Source: Leucogyrophana mollusca (lineage: Eukaryota > Basidiomycota > Agaricomycetes > Boletales). Taken from it: a stretch of DNA of 13,617 nucleotides. The stretch is from positions 1 to 13,617 of the forward strand of contig MU266801.1 of the NCBI GenBank assembly GCA_021014945.1, given 5' to 3'. Made by a program: the position numbers and the translations under genes. Numbering within the stretch: position 1 is the first letter of the stretch; each line of letters begins with the position of its first letter. A model generated the notes under the pieces. It was not told the origin of the DNA and did no database searches. It saw nothing but the letters and a program-made list of their open reading frames with translations. Shown here one piece after another: positions 1 to 7,996 of the stretch.

Positions 1-2
1 GT

Positions 3-64
3 TGTTTATTCGCGCCACAGTTGTGTTTGTTTATTTACGCCACAATTGTCTTTGTTTGTTTGCG
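3..64. repeat. 25-bp tandem repeat, about 2.5 copies
   Basis: The unit starts TGTTTATT and has an ACGCCACA-like centre. It occurs at 3-27 and 28-52, with a partial third copy at 53-64 (TGTTTGTTTGCG). The first two copies differ at a few positions. The array may continue to the left of the window. No function can be inferred. Confidence 0.6.
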
Positions 65-163
65 GAGACTCCCGAGCAATGTTTATTTGTGCATCATCTA
101 TTTGTCCAAGCTCCCCCTTTGGGCAATTACTGCATTTAGGATTACAATACCTATAGATCACCC

Positions 164-202
164 ATACTACACTTGATCTAAGCCAAAAGGCCAGAGTGGT
201 GA
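164..202 (-). ncRNA. U2 snRNA 5' fragment (truncated copy, or first exon of an intron-bearing U2 gene)
   Basis: Read on the minus strand, 192 down to 164 begins GGCCTTTTGGCTTAGATC and continues AAGTGTAGTAT. This is a 29-nt uninterrupted match to the near-universal 5' part of U2 spliceosomal snRNA, including the GTAGTA that pairs with intron branch sites. About 10 nt before it is CT-rich (ACCACTCT), as at a U2 5' end, so the RNA would start near 202. After GTAGTAT the U2 sequence (CTGTTCTTTTCAG in most fungi) is replaced by GGGTGATCTATAGG. No later U2 element (stem IIa, Sm site, 3' stems) is visible down to position 1. The copy is either truncated, or interrupted by an intron beginning GTATGG whose 3' exon lies outside the window. 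The identity of the fragment is firm; its status is not. Confidence 0.75.
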
Positions 203-227
203 GGTTTCCTGACGTCCAAACCTCGTC

Positions 228-233
228 TTTATA
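228..233 (-). promoter_or_regulatory. TATA box of the U2-like fragment
   Basis: TATAAA on the minus strand (TTTATA on plus) lies about 26-31 bp upstream of the inferred U2 5' end near 202. That is the spacing expected for a core promoter. It suggests the U2-like segment is a genomic gene head carrying its promoter, not a reverse-transcribed pseudogene. The assignment rests on position and consensus only. Confidence 0.4.
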
Positions 234-269
234 GCTCAAAAACTCGTTGCACAGGCCAGAGGAAGCCCG

Positions 270-1267
270 GAAGGTTAGCAAATGTGTTTATTCCCATTTT
301 GGGAATGCGGTAGTAGACGCGGCAAGTTGTGTGTCTTTGTTTGACAGGGGCCTCTGAGTAAAATATGGACAAACAACTCCATAGCGGCATCTGCATCGAC
401 GTCTCGGATCAACGAATGGATTGTTCGCCTTGCAACGCTGCCCAACCCGTCATAGCCACGCATATTCAGATCTATCTACCGGAATGTTATGGACCAACGT
501 AACTCGTGTTTCATCCTCACAGGACGACCCGTTGACAAGCGGCGATGCAATATTCAGAGTATTTAGAAGTATTAACATCCTCCTTGCAGCACGTTTCTTA
601 GCGCTGTGAACACCCTTATTTTCCATTCGTCTGATCTAACTTCAGTAGGCATACACGGTTTTCCCCATCCTTACTAGTCTTGAGCCACGACGCTCGAGTG
701 TTCAAAATACAATAGGACTCGATACATTACATGCAAGGTGAATAGCGGAAATGCATCAACGAAAGCGATATCGGTGGGGTCGACAAACCAAATTTCGAAG
801 ATGCTCAAATTAACTTTGCCTCTCTCTTGGCCCGAGAATTAACTGCGGCTGATGAAATTACGTAGGCAGGACGTCATGTACATGAATCCGGTCCCTCTGC
901 CTGCGACCTGAGTGGGACCGCCGCAGGATGATAACGAGCCGGCATTTCAGGAGATACTGGGGTGGGTGTGGCTAATTTTGTGATGCATGTTCGCGGTTGT
1001 GTTCCTGTTGATAAATTACTGGGGCATGCGGTGGTAGCCCAACCCATGTAACGAGTTTCGCCCTCCATACTGCATACAAACAGATGGCGGAATCCGTAAT
1101 TGTGTGAAAACCTATTGGTACTACCAATAGTCAAAACCTCACAGCTGTTGGGATTAGATGACGACTTGAACGTACATGATATAAAGCACACATTAGAATC
1201 TAAGCAATACACTACGACCAGTCCATCGCAGGAAAAATCCATCACTATATACTCTCGCCCGTGCCAC
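270..1267. other. Gene-poor stretch, including the 3' flank of the coiled-coil gene
   Basis: Short open frames occur on both strands, but none shows a recognisable domain, credible splice joins or continuity. The part next to 1268 is probably 3' UTR of the minus-strand gene. The only structure I noticed is a perfect 7-bp inverted repeat, CTATTGG (1112-1118) and CCAATAG (1124-1130), separated by TACTA. I see no RNA gene or transposon coding remnant. Confidence 0.5.
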
Positions 1268-3711
1268 CTACCTCCGCTTCCTCCCCCCGGCATCCTCCAG
1301 CACGTTCTTCGGTCCGCGCTTCGCCATCGCCCACAGGAACACGACCACAATGATCACGAATTGCAGCCACAGCCACACCTCCAAGACGAACGCAACAATT
1401 CCGCGCTGCTGCTGTTGCTCGCGCTTCACTGGTCTGCGGGGAGACTCCAAGCCATCCCGCTTGAGCGTATGCACCACAGCGTCGAACGCATTCGCAAGCC
1501 GCTCGGGTACGGGGGTCGATGGACGCTCGATGTCGACTCTCCCACCACGTTCGCTCGACAACAGCGTCCCCCCAAAGCGCCCTTCGTCCCAGTGGTTCGT
1601 GCGCATCCGGATCGTCTGTGATTTCCGGCGCTTCTTCTCCGCCAGGGTCTCGGTGTGTGCCTCGGGCAAACTCGACACGGTGAGTTGACGTTCTCCACGC
1701 CAGATACCAGGCTGCAAATGGGAGTCGTCGTGTGAATGTACAGAGGCCGAGGTCTGCAACGATGATGAGGCCGACTCGTCTGTGAACGACCCGGGAACGC
1801 TGATTTCGTCGTTATTTGATATACCCGTGAGGCTAGACAGACTGCTCGTCCGGAAGTGGTGGTTCTCGGCTCGCGCCCCCCAGCCGTCGCCAAGTTCGCA
1901 GGCGAGCGTCTGAATGTCATCAGTGTCGTGCGGTAAGCTCAAAGTCGGCGAGAACGAGTCGGGAGACGGCGTCGTAGGCGTCCCGCCTCCCTCGGAAGAA
2001 AATGGCACTGGGGGAAGTCCAGGGATTGCGAGCTCGAGCACCGAGTTAGCATTCGCCACGTCGCCACCGCTAGGCGAGCCAGGGATGGGCCCAAACACAA
2101 GGCTGTGGGGCGAATCAAATAGACCCACGACGGACTTGCGCGCCTTGTTGTGGGCGGAGGCGGGTGCGGGGACGTGGTTGGGGACGATTGCGTGACGGAG
2201 GCTGCTCTGCATATCTGTGTCTATGCCCTCCGCGAACTCGAGCGACGGCTCGCGCTCTAGGGAGCGTCGGAGGCTGGTGAATGTTATGGTTTCGTCAGGG
2301 TCATCCGGGTCGTCCTCGGATTCAACGCCAGGGGCGCCGTCGTCGACGAACCACTGCACGTCGTCTGTATCTCCCAGGCTCTCATACACGAGCCTGATGC
2401 TCGCGGCGTCCATCTGCACCGACTGCAGCTGTGCGGTGGTCTTTGCCTGCTGCTCCGTGATCTGCGCGTTGATCTCCTCGAGCTCACGGATCTTAAGCAG
2501 GAGCTGCGATACAAGCGCATATTCGTGTGTTGTAGGCGTCTGCACCGGCGCTGGGAATTGGCCAGGCTGTGAAACGGAGCGGGAGAGGCGTCCAAAGTCG
2601 TCGCTTTCGGGAGAGGTTGGGGAACGGAAGACCGCTTCGGATACGTGCCGGCGCTTCGACGAAGAGGGGGACTTGAGTTTGGCGGGCCTTCCTAACCCGA
2701 GAAGATCGCCAGCACTCGTGGACATAGCCAACGCGCCTCCTGGGGCAAAGTCTCGTACCTCGCTCGCGGGAGCGTCATTCTCAGATTTCCCGCGCAGTGC
2801 TCTGAAACGCTCCTCTCTCTCCAGTTTCCTCCGGTAAACTTCCTCCGCGTCTCTCTTTGGCGTTCCCCCGGTGAGCTTTGCCTTTTGCTCGAGCTCGTCG
2901 CTCCGGGCGCGAGTCTTGTCGAGCTCATCACGTAGGCCCTGTATCTCTTTTTCTAGATTACGCAGCTTGCGTCTGCCTGCCTGGTCGGCTTGCGCGGATT
3001 CAGATTCGAGTTTTTCTAGCTTGGAGAGAAGCTCGGCGTTCTGGTCCGAGAGCATGGCGAGGTCGGAGGGGGAGACGGAAATGCGTCGGTGATGGCGGCG
3101 ACGGGTGCGAGGTGCGGTCAAGCTCGCATTTGACGAGGAGCGCGAGATGTTGGCGCTGTATGAGTGAGGAGAGTGGGGCAGCGGTGTACTGGGTGAAATT
3201 GGAGACGGAGTATTGCAGCCGGGGGGTGAGAAAGAGGACGGGGAGGCGGGTAAGCGGGCGAGAAGGGCTTGGTGTCTGTTCTTGAGCTCAAGGTTGTTCT
3301 CGTAGAGACTCTTGCAAACTGCGGTGGTCATATTGAGCTCTGCGGGGCGAGTTCATTGTTCATGTCTGAGATGAGATTAAAATCAAACACACCGTTTTCA
3401 CGTTCCTTAATGAGGCCGTCAGCTTTCAAGAGGAGCTCTGCCAGCTCCTCGCGGGAACGTTCGTTCGACCAATCCTCGGAGTGCAATGGAAGCCCTAGGG
3501 AAGTACGAGCATCCCAAGCGCCGATCAACGATGTCGTCGCAGAGATTGGCGAGCCGAGCAGCATGTCCCGGGTCGACGCATCACGCGGTTGACCGGCAAG
3601 AGACGTGGCGACATAAGGAGGTGGGGGCGAGGATTTTACGTGTGCAGAAGCGCGCCTCGTCTTTGCGGGAGGGCGAGGTCGAGGGGTCGGGGCGACGTTG
3701 GTAGTCAGCAT
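1268..3711 (-). CDS. Coiled-coil protein with C-terminal membrane anchor and a CC1-box-like helix
   Basis: Two exons: 3711-3393 and 3339-1268. The 53-nt intron (3392-3340) begins GTGTGT, has ATGAAC as possible branch site and ends GCAG. The join restores KEREN-ELNMTTAVCKSLYE, giving a 796-aa product. In order: a proline/serine-rich N-terminus (1-75); a helix with KADGLIKEREN, AVCKSLYENN and LKNRHQALLARL (about 85-135); a Ser/Pro/Arg-rich linker (to about 195); coiled coils at about 200-261 and 269-291 (LEKLESES, LRNLEKEIQGLRDELD); another coil at about 380-429 (LLLKIRELEEINAQ); a long acidic, Ser/Pro-rich stretch; and a hydrophobic segment at about 754-778 (FVIIVVVFLWAM) followed by an 18-residue basic tail ending RKRR. 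This is the layout of a tail-anchored cytosolic coiled-coil protein. The AVCKSLYENN helix resembles the CC1 box of BICD/TRAK/Spindly dynein adaptors. I do not recognise a named fungal gene; an adaptor or tether role is inference. Confidence 0.8.
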
Positions 3712-4054
3712 AGATCAATTCAGTGCAGAAAGCAGATAGATTGGTATGCAGAATAAATCTAGCAAGCGGGAATCAGGATAGATTAATGTCTGGCCTTTTA
3801 ACCTGAGGTGGGGAGCTGAGGTACGATGTCACCTGTGCACAAACGTGAGGGCGAGAACGAAAGACGAGATGCGCTTGCTGGATTCCGTCCTGAATGCCCA
3901 TCGGCCTGAATCAAAAGCCTCAGCAAGGATCGATGTTAAAGAAGGATCCCGTCGAGGTTCGGACCAGACACCAGAGCCACGGTCAGGTGAGACAAAGGGT
4001 GAGACTGTGACCTGTGACATACGTATATTGCCAATAGAATCCAACGCTAGCACG
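3712..4054. other. Upstream region of the coiled-coil gene and 5' flank of the tRNA
   Basis: This 343-bp stretch separates the minus-strand coiled-coil start codon from the plus-strand tRNA. It should contain the coiled-coil gene's promoter and 5' UTR, but I see no clear TATA box. The short open frames on both strands have no family resemblance and look like chance. Confidence 0.4.
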
Positions 4055-4145
4055 GGCCGCCTGGCGAAATGGCATCGCGTCTGACTACGATCAAGCTGCT
4101 GCTTACGTTATCAGGAGATCGCAGGTTCGACCCCTGCGGTGGTCA
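4055..4145 (+). tRNA. tRNA-Arg(ACG), intron-containing
   Basis: It folds as a full cloverleaf. The acceptor stem is GGCCGCC (4055-4061) with GGTGGTC (4138-4144), using two G-T wobbles, with discriminator A4145. The D stem is GCGA/TCGC (4064-4067, 4075-4078) with loop AATGGCA. The anticodon stem is TCTGA (4080-4084) with TCAGG (4111-4115). The anticodon loop, once spliced, is CTACGAA, giving anticodon ACG at 4087-4089 (A34 would be edited to inosine to read CGU/CGC/CGA). The variable loop is AGATC. The T arm is GCAGG TTCGACC CCTGC (4121-4137). Internal promoters fit: A box TGGCGAAATGG (4062-4072) and B box GGTTCGACCCC. CCA is not encoded, as expected in eukaryotes. Confidence 0.94.
4091..4109 (+). 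other. tRNA intron, 19 nt
   Basis: The 19 bases between A4090 (position 37) and A4110 (position 38) must be removed to give a 7-nt anticodon loop. Position 37/38 is the canonical site for eukaryotic nuclear tRNA introns cut by the SEN endonuclease. TACGTT near its 3' end could pair with the anticodon region, as is typical in pre-tRNAs. Confidence 0.88.
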
Positions 4146-4149
4146 TAGA

Positions 4150-4154
4150 TTTTT
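4150..4154 (+). terminator. RNA polymerase III terminator (T5)
   Basis: A run of five T residues begins 5 nt after the tRNA discriminator base. This is the standard pol III stop signal and distance. Confidence 0.8.
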
Positions 4155-4561
4155 GTCAGGGTTTGCCATCTGATATGCTTTGATTTAATTGTGGGGGGGA
4201 ATATTTTTTCTTGGAGGCACCGTGTTGTGTGTGACGACATTACCACATCAGGACGAGAAGTTGATAAAGGTTTGACGAGAGTTACAGTTTGCTACCGGAC
4301 TCGGAAAACCAGAACGTCTTCGAAACACCTCAGAATGAAGCCAGGAAAGTTGAAGGCGGTAGATATTTGTTCGGCGGTGGGCCGTATCAAAGACCTAAGA
4401 ATAAATTGAGCAAAACGCTCGAGGTAGGACCAATCTGCTGACTCAGGCCTACTCAGGCGTAACAACGCCTGGTTTGGCACGTCACGGACTTGACTTGAGC
4501 CTCAACCTCCAGGTCTCTGATAACCGTGTTGGTGCCCTCCAGCGCATCGAAGGCCTTCATT
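4155..4561. other. Intergenic region upstream of the F-box gene
   Basis: No gene can be supported here. It holds a G7 run followed by a T6 run near 4192-4210. It also has a direct repeat of ACTCAGGC (4441-4448, 4451-4458) overlapping a 7-bp perfect inverted repeat, CAGGCGT (4454-4460) and ACGCCTG (4465-4471), with loop AACA. The promoter and 5' UTR of the F-box gene should be here. Confidence 0.4.
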
Positions 4562-6067
4562 ATGGAACAAGTATGATAACAACTTGCACGTATCCCGACG
4601 TTTGCCTTACCTGAGCTCGATCAGACACTATCTGATTCAGACATCAATATCGCGGATCGTTTGGAAGATGTTTCTCTTCACAAAGACCAAAGGCACCCAT
4701 CGGTATCGCGCCCTACGCGTGCCAGCATTGTAGATCTCCCAACGGAGTTACTGCTCCACATCTTCGAGCTCGTATACGAGGAATGGAATCTTGACTATCA
4801 TCTCCCCACCTCCTGCTGCGAACTCCCCCATGTTCTCGCCACGGTGTGCCCACGTTGGCTCGAGGTATTGCTACTGCTGCCCCAGCTTTGGACACATGTC
4901 GTTATTTTTGTGGATAGTGACCCGACGCCTTTGTCTAGCGTCCGTGCTTTCCTCGAAGCATCCAAAGAGTTGACGCCTATCCATGTCCTCGTGACACGAA
5001 GAGACGTCGAATCTACGCCGGCTCGCATATCGGACACCACAGAACGTCGTCGCGTTCATTCTGTAATGCAGACTATCCTTCCCCACATCCACCGTATCGA
5101 AACAATGGTCTTTGATGTTATCCACAGCTCGTCACTTCCCAGGATCGGGCGGGATTTATTTGGAGATGCTCCGTTAATGGAAACTCTGGGACTGCAATGC
5201 GTCAACGACGATGAGGTGCAGTCGATCGAAGGCATTCCCCACGAATTCACTACATCCGAACTTGACGAGCTCATTCTCGATGGCCGCAACTTCATCGATG
5301 TGTGTAGGCTCAGTTCCACGGGGTGGTTTCACACTATCCAAAAAATCACCATCGCCCATCTCGCACGACCGAACAATGAAAATTTCCGCCTGGTGTGCGC
5401 TCTTGATGCACTCACGTATTGCTCTCAAGTCAAACGAATCACATTTCATGACGTTGACATGGACTACGACAGACAGCGGGATGCCCATTCCGTTGTTCAT
5501 CACTTCCCCAGTCTGGAACTACTCAGCCTCGAGGACCTTAGCGGCCATATGCTTGCAGGCTTTCACTCCATCACAACAAACTCATCCATAATGACGTCGT
5601 CTGGAGTGCAGATTGCGGTAAAGCGTTGCGCCATGGACAACCCCGCCCTGCCCACATTGTGCAGTCTCTCTTTACGTGGAATCGGCGCAGAAATAAACCT
5701 CACCGAGACGTTCATGCGATGGCGAGGAGAGTCGCTCTCGTTTTTCGACTGTCCATGTCTCGACGACGACCTTTTGAAGGCGATGTTGATATGCGGTAAG
5801 GATGACGATGGTCATCCAACACCGAGTTGTTCACAGCTGAAATACGTCGATATTTGGAACTGCGAGAACTTCACAACAGGCACTCTTATTGCCTTGCTTA
5901 AGTCTCGAGCCGCTGCAGAGAGTGACAAGGTCAAGCCCCTTGTTGTGCTTACTGTGTGTGGGCGCGGGCCAGAGCTTTTGGAGGAAGACGCGATGTGGCT
6001 GAAAAGTAATGTCCGTGCATTTGTCTGGAGAACCGAACTACCAGATGGAAGGAAGTGTTGGCGGTAG
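4562..6067 (+). CDS. F-box protein
   Basis: A long open frame runs to TAG at 6065-6067 with no internal intron needed. The F-box lies in the first 80 residues of that frame: VDLPTELLLHIFELVYEEW, then LPHVLATVCPRWLEVLLLLPQLW. The remainder has leucine-rich-repeat-like pieces such as LKYVDIWNCENFTTGTL near the C-terminus. F-box proteins bind Skp1 and present substrates to SCF ubiquitin ligases; large diverse families occur in mushroom-forming fungi, and no substrate can be named. The start is uncertain: the frame is open back to a stop at 4577-4579 but has no ATG before the F-box. The best model uses ATG 4562 (Met-Glu-Gln), a 54-nt intron 4571-4624 (GTATGA..CAG, phase 0), then 4625-6067, giving 483 aa. 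A 45-nt variant ending at 4615 also keeps frame. Confidence 0.8.
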
Positions 6068-6235
6068 AAAAGCGGGATGCCGCTCGAACTATTCAATCGC
6101 CACATATTCCTCATCCATCGCACAGCGCGAATCGATATTCCCCTCAGCAAGGTGTTATATTTGGCTGCCCGTTATGTTGGGATATATCGTATTTCAACCG
6201 CTATGCTCGATAATAACACAAAGAAGGAAATCGCA

Positions 6236-7588
6236 TCACTCGCTCTCCTCCTGGAGTCTCTCTAGCACGCCCATCATCTTCAAATACATGGATGTGGATG
6301 CACAAACACCTTTACCAGCAGGACCAACGAAAGATGCTAGATTCCCCTCGTCATACCCCAATCGATAATCTGACAGGTACTTCGCCACGGTCTGCTCCTT
6401 GATGCCCGTCAGCGCGCAAAGCTCCTTCTTCAGTCGACTCTCGTTGTCTAAGTGCTCTGACGCGCGGTATATACCGACGAACGTCTGAGAGCGCCCGTTG
6501 GCCGTGAGAAGATGTGGGTGCGTGAAATAGCGGTATGGCTTCCCGACGAAGACGACGCGGGGATGCGTCACTGATTTGCTGGTCTCCAGGTTCGACAGAT
6601 CGAGGCCGATACGTGGAGAGCAAAATACACGTGGTTTTTTCGTCGACGTGGAGGGCGATTTCATGCGCAAGGACATGGACACAGCACGCCCGTTAGTGGA
6701 GGGTGCCGAAGCAGATATATCACCGTTCCACTTGGCTGTCACAAGGTCGTTGATATTGGAGGCGCCGCTGGCACGTAAGATTTCATCCACGAGCAGAGAT
6801 GGGCCAGAAATGACCTTTCCGTCAGAAAGCCGGCGTAGAGTGCGCAGGAGGGCCCCGCCCCTGAGCACGGTGGCGGATGTACTAGATGCTTTGCCCTCGC
6901 CTGCGAAGTATTTCGAGGTCACAGGTCCGCCGAGTGTCAGATCCATCCCTTTCCTTGTACCGCCTCTGTAACCCCCGGCCACAGTTGCAGAAAGCGCGGG
7001 CTGGGACCCTCCTCTTTTGGGCGCGCGGTGAAAATACCTTTGGAACGTTGTCAGATACTCTGAAGAAACGCACACGGCCACTATAGTTACCACTGCCCGC
7101 TACGTTCCTGTTCTTCACTGCCATGAGTGAAAGGATCCTCGTGGCATCCCGACTTCTGGAGGTAAAATTCCAGTTCGAGAATTTCGTACTCTGTCTGTAT
7201 ACCCCCACGAACAAGAACGATGTGAAATTCACAGAGCAATGCGTTTGCAACGTCTTCAAAGCGGGCTAAGATGTCGCTTTGTGATGTCAGTGCGGAGAAA
7301 TCAAGAAGCTGCCAGAAGTTGGTTGAATCCGAGGGCGAATTATCAAGGGATGGTTTGGCATCAACTTCGACAGAAGGTCTGGAAATTTTCGGGGATCCGG
7401 ATACGTTGGACGAGGTGGCATGTGCAGCCCCATCGCTATGGGACGCGATTCTTTGACTCTTCGCGCTGTGCCGACCTGCCAGTCGTTAGTGAGATGAAAG
7501 ACGCGTAAGATGGAGAAGCTACGTGAGGACTAACTGACTTTCAGACTGGATATGCATCAGCCTCCTCTCTTTTCCTCTTACCGTCCAT
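6236..7588 (-). CDS. AAG/MPG-fold protein, putative DNA glycosylase-like
   Basis: Exons on the minus strand: 7588-7582, 7475-7091 and 7037-6236 (about 397 aa). The 53-nt intron 7090-7038 (GTAACT..AAAG, branch CTGAC) is secure, because the join gives SGQW-YFHRAPK. The first intron's acceptor (7476, CACTAACGAC then GGCAG) is good, but its donor and the 7-nt first exon are tentative. Ordered motifs match the alkyladenine DNA glycosylase superfamily. EILELEFYL aligns with ETEAYL (catalytic Glu near 105, Tyr near 107), HEDPFTH supplies the His (near 120), GGALLRTL matches the VLIRAL strand (Arg near 196), and SGPSLLVDEIL, SPRIGLD and KPYRYF follow in order. Unlike ordinary AAG, it has a disordered N-terminus (about 70 aa), a YRGGTRKGMDLTLGG insert, and a helical C-terminal extension containing TGIKEQTVAKYL and MYLKMMGVLERL. 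Base-excision activity is plausible but unproven. Confidence 0.65.
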
Positions 7589-7996
7589 CGTGGTTGAAAG
7601 AATAGACTACCAATATTTCAGATCAAGACAATATTGTTGTCATTAAGTGAAGCCTGGCAGCCACGCTCAGGGCTGCGCCTTCCTAATTTTTCGGCGAATC
7701 TGCCCACAGAAACGTTTGGGTTCCGTCCGACTGGTAAGTGTACTGGCAGGACGACTCAGGATGATTGGGCGCCCACTCACCAAGCTTCAACCTCAGGTTT
7801 CATGGCAGTTCAAGCGTAAGGGAAATAGACAGGAATGTCAAGTTGTTGATTTGTTAGCTTGTTGATATCATGCATGTGAAGCATTCAATCGCCTCAACTT
7901 GTTAAAGTTGCCTGGTGCTTTCGAAGACTTTGCACTGTTTCAAAGCACATTACATTGGACTGGGATAGTCCAACACATGCTCACAGCCTGGCCATC
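7589..7996. promoter_or_regulatory. Divergent intergenic region shared by the AAG-like gene and PGAP1 homologue
   Basis: 408 bp separates two divergent start codons, so both promoters must lie here. A CCAAT motif (in ACCAATATTTC) occurs near 7609, close to the AAG-like start. A 6-bp inverted repeat, CAACTT-GTTA-AAGTTG, lies near 7896-7911, about 90 bp before the PGAP1 ATG. I see no clear TATA box and no additional gene. Confidence 0.4.

Noticed and set aside
6..281. 91-aa open frame on the minus strand over the U2 fragment
   Set aside because: It is read through the U2 snRNA match and the tandem repeat, so protein coding is unlikely. No domain is recognisable.
421..609. 62-aa plus-strand open frame in the left gene-poor region
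   Set aside because: It is short, with no recognisable family and no convincing splice partner.
874..1350. 158-aa open frame on the minus strand past the coiled-coil stop
   Set aside because: Its first part overlaps the real C-terminus out of frame and the rest covers the 3' flank. I considered a last-exon extension through the GTAGGT near the stop, but the membrane anchor plus basic tail makes a natural end.
1426..1920. 164-aa open frame on the minus strand
   Set aside because: It overlaps the coiled-coil gene in another frame, is rich in Arg and Pro and has no domain. It is a GC-driven shadow.
2217..2837. 206-aa open frame on the plus strand inside the coiled-coil gene
   Set aside because: It is antisense to a gene with clear coiled-coil and membrane features. 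Its serine/arginine-rich content mirrors the codons of the real gene.
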